The notes beneath the pieces were generated by a model. That model was not told the DNA's origin. It made no database searches and saw only the letters and a program-made list of their open reading frames with translations. The position numbers and the translations under genes are program-made. This document shows positions 8,612 through 16,260 of a stretch of DNA of 64,000 nucleotides, in pieces (position 1 is the stretch's first letter; every line of letters begins with the position of its first letter). Source of the stretch: Paenibacillus lutrae (lineage in GTDB: Bacteria; Bacillota; Bacilli; Paenibacillales; NBRC-103111); the NCBI RefSeq assembly GCF_009757775.1, contig NZ_RHLK01000007.1:250869-314868 (forward strand), in the 5' to 3' direction.

Positions 8612-10057
8612 ATGGAAAAGGAATTTCTATTGACACTAAAGCTGCTGACGCTGCTCGATTCTGAATATCGATGGTTTACCTTGGCCGAGATTGAAAAACA
8701 GATTGGCGTCTCAGACAAAACGATCCGTAAAATTATCGACGAAACCAAGCAGGAGTTACCTCCTTCGATTCATATTGAGATTTCCCGGGGCAAAGGCGTC
8801 ATTCTCCATTACGAAAAACGGAATGTGGCGATCGGCGAAGTCATTTCCTCCCTATACAGGCAGAGAACCTTTTATCGGCTGCTCGATTTGCTTTTCGCCG
8901 AGGGAGGGCGCTATTCACTCGAAGAGCTGGCCGACAAGCTGTATATGAGCGCTTCCTCGCTGAAGAAACTCATTATCCGGTTAAACAACCATGAGTTGAA
9001 GCCATACCATTTGCGTATCGCGTATTCCATGCCTGAGGTCAAGGGCAGTGAAATTAATATCCGTTATTTTTACTTGAAATTGTATTACGATGCTTACGAA
9101 TTCTCCGGCTGGCCGTTCCCCGGCATGGACCAGGCTCAAATCCACGAATATATCACGACAGTCGAGTCGGAGAATGATATCGTGTATTTCCTCAATGCCA
9201 AACGAAGCTTATCCTTCCTGGCCGCCATCGTTATTACGAGAGTGCTGCAGGACAAACATGCGGACGTTCCCAGAGGTCAATACGACTGGGAGAGCAGCAT
9301 GCTCCACTCTTCCGTTACCGCCCTGGCACGAACGCTTGAGCACCGTTATTCCATTCATTTGCCGCTGGACGAAATCCGTTTTCTTCAGGCTATGTTTAGT
9401 TTGAGCCAGTATAACTATTATGATGACGCGAAGATCAGAACGATGGTATCGATGGAGAAAACGAATCTCGTACAGATCCAGGAGGAAAAATATCAAATCG
9501 TCAATCATTTCCTCATGCTGGCCCTTGCCGCTTACCCTGCTATTGATAGGACCGATCGGTTCATCTGGGAAATCGGAGAATTCTTCGAGAAGCTGCGGCT
9601 GGAGAATGCGCTTCCCGATATGACAGCGATCTCGACAAGCAGCCTCACCGAATATGTACAAAGAGAATGCCGTCCCCTGTACCAAGGCGTGCAGGCCTGC
9701 ATGCAGAAATGGGCACAGCGGTATCCCGCTATTCTGTATAACGACTATCATCTGACCAAGCTGACGCTATTGATCAGCTCCAGCTTGCGGTACAAAAGCA
9801 AAAAGGCTTTTTTGCTGATCGGCGAGGAATTCTCTATCCGCCATTACGTAGCGACGCTCATCAAGAACGAAATTGGTGACGAGCTGATCATCAACACTTC
9901 CATTATGGAAGGTCTTACGGATGAAATAATTCAGAAGCATGGTATTGATTTTGTGATCAGTACGTTTCCCGTTAAGCTGACTACGGTACCCGTGGTCATC
10001 ATTTCCACGATACCGACCAAACGGGATCTGGATAATATCCGCCAGGAATTAATATAG
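8612..10057 (+). CDS. Mga/BglG-like helix-turn-helix regulator of the nucleoside locus
   Basis: A 481-aa regulator. An N-terminal HTH (TLAEIEKQIGVSDKTIRKIID) is followed by a second HTH of the Mga type (SLEELADKLYMSASSLKKLI), a long helical middle region and a C-terminal segment that reads like an EIIB-like fold (KAFLLIGEEFSIRHYVATL). This architecture matches Mga/PRD-type regulators that often respond to sugar or nucleoside supply. It lies directly ahead of a co-directional nucleoside phosphorylase/ECF operon with its own promoter. I infer that it controls that operon. The inducer is unknown. Confidence 0.75.
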   Translation: MEKEFLLTLKLLTLLDSEYRWFTLAEIEKQIGVSDKTIRKIIDETKQELPPSIHIEISRGKGVILHYEKRNVAIGEVISSLYRQRTFYRLLDLLFAEGGRYSLEELADKLYMSASSLKKLIIRLNNHELKPYHLRIAYSMPEVKGSEINIRYFYLKLYYDAYEFSGWPFPGMDQAQIHEYITTVESENDIVYFLNAKRSLSFLAAIVITRVLQDKHADVPRGQYDWESSMLHSSVTALARTLEHRYSIHLPLDEIRFLQAMFSLSQYNYYDDAKIRTMVSMEKTNLVQIQEEKYQIVNHFLMLALAAYPAIDRTDRFIWEIGEFFEKLRLENALPDMTAISTSSLTEYVQRECRPLYQGVQACMQKWAQRYPAILYNDYHLTKLTLLISSSLRYKSKKAFLLIGEEFSIRHYVATLIKNEIGDELIINTSIMEGLTDEIIQKHGIDFVISTFPVKLTTVPVVIISTIPTKRDLDNIRQELI

Positions 10058-10107
10058 CCCGCAGCGCATGGTTGCATTTTTCCGTTAAGCTCCGTAACAT
10101 TCTGGTC

Positions 10108-10136
10108 TTGGTTCTCCCTCCGATTCTTACTATGAT
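10108..10136 (+). promoter_or_regulatory. Promoter of the nucleoside operon
   Basis: TTGGTT (10108-10113) and TATGAT (10131-10136) are separated by 17 bp, upstream of the deoD-like gene. The -35 is two bases off consensus, which suits an activator-dependent promoter. Confidence 0.5.
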
Positions 10137-10150
10137 GAAGACAGAAGAAA

Positions 10151-10164
10151 ATAAAGCGCTTTCC
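10151..10164. promoter_or_regulatory. Candidate CcpA cre site
   Basis: ATAAAGCGCTTTCC keeps the palindromic core AAAGCGCTTT and matches the cre ideal TGAAAGCGCTTTCA at 11 of 14 positions. It lies just downstream of the predicted transcription start, where CcpA would act as a roadblock. Confidence 0.45.
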
Positions 10165-10197
10165 TAAAAAGGGAAGCCAGTAAGCAGGAGGAGCCCG

Positions 10198-10908
10198 ATG
10201 AGTATACATTTAGGAGCCAAACAAGGAGAAATCGCAGAACATGTGTTGCTGCCCGGCGACCCTTTACGGGCCAAGTTTGTAGCCGAACACTTTTTAGAGG
10301 AAGCGTATTGTTATAACGAAGTGAGAGGCATGTACGGGTACACCGGCCTTTATAAAGGGACTCGGGTTTCTGTCCAAGGTACGGGAATGGGCAACCCGAC
10401 TATGAGTATTTATGCTACAGAGCTGATTAAAGATTACGGGGTCAAAAAGCTGATCCGCATCGGTACATGCGGCGCCATGCAAAAAGAGCTTCAGGTCCGC
10501 GACATCGTACTGGCCCAAGCCGTATCTTCCGACAGCAATCTGATGGAAAAAATATTTTATGGCTGCAATTACGCGCCGACAGCTGATTATGGCATGTTAA
10601 GCAAAGCCTATCAACTGGCTCAGGATAAGCAAGCGAATACCTTTGTCGGAAATATATACAATTCCGATGAATTTTACAGGGAAACTTATGACCGCCTTCA
10701 TAAATTCATGGATTTTGGAGTACTTGCGGTTGAGATGGAAAGTGCCGCCCTGTACACGCTGGCTGCCAAATACGGCGTAAAAGCCTTGTCCATATTAACG
10801 GTAGGCAGTCATCTGCTGACTAATGAACGCTCGTCCCATCATGACAGCGAGAAATCCTTCCATGACATGGTTGAGATCGCGCTCCATACTATCCTGGCTG
10901 ACGAATAA
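10198..10908 (+). CDS. deoD: DeoD-like nucleoside phosphorylase with altered catalytic loop
   Basis: A 236-aa hexameric-type (PNP_UDP_1) phosphorylase. It keeps His4, PGDPLRAK, VRGM, IRIGTCGAM and VEMESAALY, which bind phosphate and ribose in the family. The catalytic TVSDH motif of E. coli DeoD reads TVGSH here, so the Asp204 equivalent is Ser. The Arg217 equivalent also appears to be Ser. Those two residues protonate purine N7, so activity on 6-oxopurines may be lost or specificity changed. AGGAGG precedes the ATG. It is the first gene of an ECF-transporter/hydrolase operon. Confidence 0.82.
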   Translation: MSIHLGAKQGEIAEHVLLPGDPLRAKFVAEHFLEEAYCYNEVRGMYGYTGLYKGTRVSVQGTGMGNPTMSIYATELIKDYGVKKLIRIGTCGAMQKELQVRDIVLAQAVSSDSNLMEKIFYGCNYAPTADYGMLSKAYQLAQDKQANTFVGNIYNSDEFYRETYDRLHKFMDFGVLAVEMESAALYTLAAKYGVKALSILTVGSHLLTNERSSHHDSEKSFHDMVEIALHTILADE

Positions 10909-10957
10909 TCTTTAACGGATCGCTTTATGACAAACTATGCTCTAGGGGGAATAAGCA

Positions 10958-11557
10958 GTGGGAATTAAACGCGGACTTAAATATGATTTTTCTTTGCTGG
11001 CCATTTTATTAATTCCTATCGGGATCGCGATCAACTTTGTCGGTGCTCAAATTGTGCTGCTGCTCAAGCTGCCGATCTACTTGAACACCATCGGAACGAT
11101 ACTGACAGCCATGATCGGCGGTCCTTGGGTCGGAATGGTTACAGGGGCCAGCACCAATCTCGTTGTCGGAATAACGAACCCCGTCTCGTTCGCATTTACG
11201 CCTGTACAAATGGCCGTTGGTCTGGTGGTCGGCCTGCTGGCCATGAAAGGCATGTATACGAAGCTGTGGAAAGTGATCTTGTCTTCATTTGCCGTTGTAC
11301 TGGCCGTACTGATCGTTGCATCTCCGATCCAGGTACTGATGTTCGGCGGAGCGACCGGCAACTCCTCCGATGCCGTGGTCGCTACATTCCTGGCTTCCGG
11401 ACAGAAGATCTGGACGGCGGTATTCTCGACCAAAATTCTGGTGGAAAGCTTCGACAAAGTCATCAGCAACGTTATTGCCTTTCTCATCGTTATGAAGATG
11501 TCCCCGAGATACTTGTCCAAGCTGAACTACGGCGCGATTTTCATAAAAAAGAAATGA
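10958..11557 (+). CDS. ECF transporter substrate-specific (S) component, probably for nucleosides
   Basis: A 199-aa membrane protein with about six helices, the size and pattern of ECF S components (AILLIPIGIAINFVGAQI, then a GGPWVGMVTGASTNLV loop). The S subunit binds the substrate and docks on the shared T/A/A' module encoded by the next three genes, so this is a group I dedicated ECF importer. Substrate is inferred from the flanking phosphorylase and two nucleoside hydrolases; no S-family with a known ligand was recognised. GGGGG precedes the GTG/ATG region; the start used is the GTG at 10958. Confidence 0.78.
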   Translation: MGIKRGLKYDFSLLAILLIPIGIAINFVGAQIVLLLKLPIYLNTIGTILTAMIGGPWVGMVTGASTNLVVGITNPVSFAFTPVQMAVGLVVGLLAMKGMYTKLWKVILSSFAVVLAVLIVASPIQVLMFGGATGNSSDAVVATFLASGQKIWTAVFSTKILVESFDKVISNVIAFLIVMKMSPRYLSKLNYGAIFIKKK

Positions 11558-11601
11558 GATGGAATCCATAGTGAATGCGCTTTCAGAAGGAGGAGGTTCT
11601 A

Positions 11602-12351
11602 GTGAATAATGACCGGTTCATGTTGACCCGTCTTTATCCAACCAGCAAGTTTATGATTACCATGACTTTATGTCTGGCTGCTTTTATTGTACCCGGCTAC
11701 GGGTTCAGCTACGCGATTCTGCCGATTTGTATGATGCTGGCCTACTTTGCCGGCTGCTTCAAGGAATTTTCCAATCTGACGATTAAAGCTCTGCTGATGA
11801 TTGTAGTGTTCATTTTTATTCTGCAAAGTTTTTTCTATCCCGGCAATGACATCCTGTGGAGTTGGAGCATCTTCTCCATCAAGCGGGAAGGAATTGAGTT
11901 CGCCCTGTTTCTGACATCCAAAATCGTGGCGATAGCATCGGCATTCATTTTGTTCTTCCGAATTACCAAGGTTAAAGATTTGGTTTATTCGCTGGAACAG
12001 ATCGGCTTGCCGCCCAAGGTAACCTACGTCATCTTATCCACACTCCAGCTTATTCCGGAGATGAAAAAACTGACCCATGTCATCATGGACGCACAAAAAA
12101 CAAGAGGCGTTGAAACCGAAGGCAAGCTGTTTGTCCGCGTGAAGGCCTTCCTGCCCACACTTAGTCCACTTATTCTCGGATCGGTGGCAAGTACGGAGGA
12201 ACGGGTACTGACGCTGGAATCGAGAGCTTTCTCGGCCAATGTCAAAAAAAGCAGCATCTATAAACTGGAGAAAACAAAGTATGACCGGCTGGTTCAAATT
12301 TTGCTGTTTGTACTGCTTGCTATCCTAATTATCTGGAGAGTTGCGCTATGA
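11602..12351 (+). CDS. ecfT: ECF transporter T component (EcfT)
   Basis: A 249-aa T subunit with several N-terminal membrane helices and the two coupling helices that contact the ATPases: AQKTRGVE and LESRAFS, the Ala-Arg-Gly-like motifs of the family. I use the GTG at 11602 rather than an upstream ATG at 11575, because the strong ribosome site AGGAGGAGG lies inside that longer frame, 5 nt before the GTG. The stop overlaps the start of the first ATPase gene by 4 nt. Confidence 0.87.
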   Translation: MNNDRFMLTRLYPTSKFMITMTLCLAAFIVPGYGFSYAILPICMMLAYFAGCFKEFSNLTIKALLMIVVFIFILQSFFYPGNDILWSWSIFSIKREGIEFALFLTSKIVAIASAFILFFRITKVKDLVYSLEQIGLPPKVTYVILSTLQLIPEMKKLTHVIMDAQKTRGVETEGKLFVRVKAFLPTLSPLILGSVASTEERVLTLESRAFSANVKKSSIYKLEKTKYDRLVQILLFVLLAILIIWRVAL

Positions 12352-13208
12352 GTATAATTACCATCAAGAATTTATCCTACCAATATCCGATCAGCGAGTC
12401 AGATGCACTCAAGGGCGTGAACCTAACCATTGAAGAAGGCAAGCTGTACGCACTGGTAGGTGCCAACGGAGGCGGGAAAACGACCCTGTGCAATGTCATC
12501 CGCGGGTTTATTCCCCACTTCTATAAAGGGGATCTGCGCGGAGAGGTGCTGATTGATGGTAAGGATATCCGCGAATGGGAACTGGGCGAGCTTGCCCAGA
12601 AAATCGGCTATGTCTTCCAGAACCCTTTTACACAAATTAGCGGCGTGAAGGACAACGTGTTCGAAGAGATTGCATTCGGCCTTGAAAATCTCGGTATGGA
12701 ACCCGGACTCATCGTGGAGAAGGTGGATCAAGTTATCACCATGCTGGGGATCGATTATTTGCGGGATAAAAACCCGTTCGAGCTCTCCGGCGGTCAGAAG
12801 CAGCGGGTCGCCCTCGCTTCCATCATCGTCATGGAGCCCGACGTACTGGTGATTGACGAGCCTACCTCGCAGCTTGATCCGAAGGGAACCGAAGATGTGT
12901 TCAAGATTATCGAACTGATGAAGAACAAGGGAAAAACCATCATTCTCGTCGAGCACAAAATTGAGCTGATAGCCGAATATGCGGATTATATTATCCTGCT
13001 GAACGAAGGTGAAGTGGCCATGCAAGGAAACACGAATGAAATTCTTACCGATGAGCGTGCACTTGCGTTCGGGGCCGCTCTTCCCCAATATTCGCTGTTC
13101 GGCATGGAAATGCGCAAGCGGCAGATGGATCTGGGCAGCATACCGTTAACGGAACAAGAAGCCATCAAAGCCGTGAAGACATGGATGAATAAGGGGGTTA
13201 AAGTATGA
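12348..13208 (+). CDS. ecfA1: ECF transporter ATPase A1
   Basis: A 286-aa ABC ATPase with Walker A GANGGGKTT (residues 38-46), Q-loop VFQNPFTQISG, signature LSGGQKQR and Walker B VLVIDEP. The C-terminal extension is typical of EcfA subunits. It forms the motor with the next gene product, whose signature is degenerate, so this subunit would supply the only canonical signature. The ATG overlaps the EcfT stop and its own stop overlaps the next start, giving tight stoichiometric coupling. Confidence 0.92.
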   Translation: MSIITIKNLSYQYPISESDALKGVNLTIEEGKLYALVGANGGGKTTLCNVIRGFIPHFYKGDLRGEVLIDGKDIREWELGELAQKIGYVFQNPFTQISGVKDNVFEEIAFGLENLGMEPGLIVEKVDQVITMLGIDYLRDKNPFELSGGQKQRVALASIIVMEPDVLVIDEPTSQLDPKGTEDVFKIIELMKNKGKTIILVEHKIELIAEYADYIILLNEGEVAMQGNTNEILTDERALAFGAALPQYSLFGMEMRKRQMDLGSIPLTEQEAIKAVKTWMNKGVKV

Positions 13209-14011
13209 GCTTCCTGACTTTGACGAATGTTTCCTTTGCCTACCCAAACGGCTACAAAGCGGTGGACCGAGTCAACATGTCCTTCAGTAAGGGCGAATCG
13301 GTTGCGATTGTCGGCCAGAACGGGGCGGGTAAAACAACCACCGTCAAGATGATGAACGGGCTGCTCAAGCCTTCCGAGGGTGATGTTGTCATCGATGGCT
13401 GGAATACGCGTGATTATACGACCGCTCAAATATCGAGAAAGGTCGGCTATGTGTTCCAGAACCCGGACGATCAGATCTTCCATAACGATGTGTACAGCGA
13501 GATTGAATTCGGCCCCCGCAAGCTGGGTCTTCCGGAGGAACAGGTCAAAGCGAACGTCATGAAAGCGGCGGAGCTCGCTGGCGTCGTCCCGTTTCTTAAA
13601 GAAAATCCGTACAATCTGCCTTACTCCATGCGTAAATTCGTAACCATTGCTTCCGTGATTGCGATGGATTCCAGTGTCATTATTCTCGATGAGCCGACAG
13701 CAGGGCAGGATATTCCGGCCATGAAGACACTCGCCCGTCTGATTGAGACATTAAGCGGGGAAGGAAAAACCATCATCACGATCACGCATGATATGGAATT
13801 CGTCGTGAACAACTTCCAGCGGGTCATCGTCATGGCGAACCGGCAAGTTATTGCGGATGACGATAAACGGGCCATCTTCTGGAATCTGGATGTGCTGGAA
13901 CAGGCGATGCTGAAGCAGCCGCATATCAGCAGGCTCGGCTACTCCCTGGGTATCGGCCATAATATCCTGACAATACCGGAGCTTGCGGACGAGCTTGCCA
14001 AACATAAGTGA
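13205..14011 (+). CDS. ecfA2: ECF transporter ATPase A2 with non-canonical signature motif
   Basis: A 268-aa ABC ATPase with Walker A GQNGAGKTT (37-45), Q-loop VFQNPDDQIF and Walker B VIILDEPTAGQD. Where LSGGQ is expected the sequence reads LPYSMRK, so one of the two composite ATP sites lacks a normal signature. The subunit otherwise keeps a switch histidine (ITITHDMEF). It is translationally coupled to A1 by a 4-nt overlap. The asymmetry resembles heterodimeric ABC motors with one degenerate site. Confidence 0.88.
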   Translation: MSFLTLTNVSFAYPNGYKAVDRVNMSFSKGESVAIVGQNGAGKTTTVKMMNGLLKPSEGDVVIDGWNTRDYTTAQISRKVGYVFQNPDDQIFHNDVYSEIEFGPRKLGLPEEQVKANVMKAAELAGVVPFLKENPYNLPYSMRKFVTIASVIAMDSSVIILDEPTAGQDIPAMKTLARLIETLSGEGKTIITITHDMEFVVNNFQRVIVMANRQVIADDDKRAIFWNLDVLEQAMLKQPHISRLGYSLGIGHNILTIPELADELAKHK

Positions 14012-14031
14012 GGGAACAAGGGAGTGACGAT

Positions 14032-14979
14032 ATGGAGCAGGTGAAGCACATCCTGATGGATGTGGATACCGGCGTGGATGATGCCCTGGCGCTGATCTTC
14101 GCCGTTAAATCGAATAAGCTGCACATAGAAGGCATTACAACGGTATTCGGCAACGTGGATGTGAAGCAGGCGACGGAGAATACGCTGCGGGTGCTGGAAT
14201 TGGTGCAGCCTCCTTACGGGATTCCGGTTGCCATGGGAGCGGACGCTCCTTTGTTTCGCCCACGCCGCGAGAACGTAACCGCCATTCATGGGGCAAACGG
14301 CCTGGCGGGCTATGAACTGCCTGAGTCGCGCCAGCTGCCGGTGGCCGAGAAGGCGTCCGATTTTATCGTGCGGAAGGTGCGGGAACAAGCACATGACATT
14401 ACCCTGGTATTCACCGGCAGGCTGACCAATTTGGCATTGGCGCTCGCCAAGGACCCCTCCATCGCCCAGAAGGCGAAGCTGGTATTGATGGGAGGCGCCA
14501 TCCAGGTGCCCGGCAATACGACGCCCGTGTCCGAAGCCAACATTCATGGAGATCCGGAAGCGGCGCACCGGGTGTTTGAATCCGGGATTCCGATTGTGAT
14601 GGTAGGTTTAGACGTGACCTCAAAAGCCAAATTCAGCCAAGCTCATTATCATGAGCTCATGAACGGCTTTACCGATGAACAGGCAGAATTACAAGCCTTC
14701 CTGCATCATATGTTCACATTCAGCTTCGAGGCAAGCGAGCGCTTGAACGAGGGGAAATACCGGCTGATGCACGATCCGCTGGCACTGGCTGTCGTGGAGA
14801 ATCCTTCCCTTGTGGAGATGAAGGACTATTATGTCTATATCGAGACTAAGGGGCCGGTATCCTCGGGAGCGACGCTGGTCGACTTCAGACATCCGCAGTC
14901 ACGGACCAATGCCTCCGTCTGCATGCAGGTCCGTGAAGAAGAATTCCTTCAGCATTACATTCGCACGGTACTTTCATAA
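14032..14979 (+). CDS. Inosine/uridine-preferring nucleoside hydrolase (first copy)
   Basis: A 315-aa nucleoside hydrolase that cleaves the N-glycosidic bond of ribonucleosides. The calcium-binding motif DVDTGVDDALAL is at the N-terminus, followed by TGRLTNLALAL and the late Asp in MHDPLAL. The ATG at 14032 is preferred because AAGGGAG lies 7 nt before it; an in-frame ATG at 14008 overlaps the A2 stop. It supplies free base and ribose from imported nucleosides, complementing the phosphorylase upstream. Confidence 0.9.
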   Translation: MEQVKHILMDVDTGVDDALALIFAVKSNKLHIEGITTVFGNVDVKQATENTLRVLELVQPPYGIPVAMGADAPLFRPRRENVTAIHGANGLAGYELPESRQLPVAEKASDFIVRKVREQAHDITLVFTGRLTNLALALAKDPSIAQKAKLVLMGGAIQVPGNTTPVSEANIHGDPEAAHRVFESGIPIVMVGLDVTSKAKFSQAHYHELMNGFTDEQAELQAFLHHMFTFSFEASERLNEGKYRLMHDPLALAVVENPSLVEMKDYYVYIETKGPVSSGATLVDFRHPQSRTNASVCMQVREEEFLQHYIRTVLS

Positions 14980-15006
14980 CAGCTAAAGGAAGGAGGTACA
15001 TGATTC

Positions 15007-15942
15007 ATGCACCGAGTATTATTGGATGTGGACACAGGAGTTGACGATGCGCTGGCGATTGCCTACGCTGTCCGGTCCCCGGCTCTGGATGTCATCGGGA
15101 TTACAACCTGCTTCGGAAACGTACCGGTGGACTGCGCAACACGCAATACGCTTCATGTACTGGAACGGTTAGGAGCAACCGGGATTCCTGTCGCGGCGGG
15201 TGAAGCCGCCCCATTATTCCATCCCCCTATGAGAGCTTATCCCGCTCAATTTCATGGCGAGAAAGGACTCGGCGACTTGACGTTCCCCGATCCGGAGGGC
15301 AAGCCCGTGTCCACGCCCGCGGCGGCTTTCATGGTGGATCAAATCAGGCGATACCCCAAGCAAGTGACGCTAATCTGTGTCGGCCCTTTGACCAATCTGG
15401 CCGCGGCCATTCTGCATGCTCCCGAGATTATATCGCTGGTGCGGCAGATTATCGTGATGGGCGGAGCCGTGGGCGCAGCGGGCAACTGCCGGATGCATGC
15501 GGAAGCGAATGTATATTCCGATCCCGAAGCAGCCCAGCTCGTCTTCCAATCCGGAGCTCCGATTACGCTGGTCGGGCTGGATGTGACCATGAAGACCGAG
15601 CTCGGCCTGGAGGATGTTCAGCGATGGAGGGAGCGGGATTCGGACCTGACCCGCTTCTTGGCTGACATTACCTCCTACTATATCGGAGGTTACCGGCAAG
15701 CCTACAGCGGCCGGGAAGGCTGCGCCCTGCATGATCCGTTGGCGGTAGCCGTTGCAATCGATCCGAGTCTGGTCGAGGTTCAGCCGATGGCCCTCCAGGT
15801 TGATCTGGAGGGTATCCACTCCTATGGCCGAACCGTTGCCGATCTGCGTCCGCGCTGTACCGACCGGCCGAACGTCGATGTCTGCACCGGTGTCGACGCC
15901 AAGCGGTTCCAGGAGCATTTTATCCAGACATTGATGATATAA
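15007..15942 (+). CDS. Inosine/uridine-preferring nucleoside hydrolase (second copy)
   Basis: A 311-aa paralogue of the preceding gene, beginning with DVDTGVDDALAIAYAV and keeping GPLTNLAAAI and LHDPLAVAVA. An AAGGAGG ribosome site lies upstream. The two hydrolases are diverged, which suggests different base preferences. This is the last gene of the nucleoside operon; a strong terminator follows 12 bp after the stop. Confidence 0.9.
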   Translation: MHRVLLDVDTGVDDALAIAYAVRSPALDVIGITTCFGNVPVDCATRNTLHVLERLGATGIPVAAGEAAPLFHPPMRAYPAQFHGEKGLGDLTFPDPEGKPVSTPAAAFMVDQIRRYPKQVTLICVGPLTNLAAAILHAPEIISLVRQIIVMGGAVGAAGNCRMHAEANVYSDPEAAQLVFQSGAPITLVGLDVTMKTELGLEDVQRWRERDSDLTRFLADITSYYIGGYRQAYSGREGCALHDPLAVAVAIDPSLVEVQPMALQVDLEGIHSYGRTVADLRPRCTDRPNVDVCTGVDAKRFQEHFIQTLMI

Positions 15943-15954
15943 ACGGCAGCATAA

Positions 15955-15991
15955 GAGTGAACGTACCCCTACCCGGCGTTCACTCTTTTTT
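15955..15991 (+). terminator. Terminator of the nucleoside operon
   Basis: GAGTGAACG and CGTTCACTC arms with a 13-nt loop are followed by TTTTTT. Confidence 0.85.
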
Positions 15992-16181
15992 GTCCGCCAG
16001 CAACAGCGGTTCGGTCCCGGTATGCATCCGCAAGGCAGGGAATTGTAGAGACTTCTGCTGCTCCATATTGGGCCGCATCACTACCTCATTATGATTAGTG
16101 CAAGGGAATCAGGTCTATATTCGTCCGCCTCCCTAAGTTCCCTTAACCTGGCGGGCATAACATTCCGACGAAATAAAGAGA

Positions 16182-16231
16182 AAAAGCGCCCTGATCTATT
16201 CCATTTCGAATAGAATCGGGACGCTTTTTTT
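16182..16231 (-). terminator. Terminator of the SLH surface-protein gene
   Basis: A 16-bp imperfect stem (GCG...CTATTC / GAATAG...CGC) is flanked by AAAAA and TTTTTTT, so it can work on both strands. It lies 30 bp past the stop of the surface-protein gene. Confidence 0.75.
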
Positions 16232-16260
16232 GTACCTGTAAATAATGGTTTAGCGGCCTG

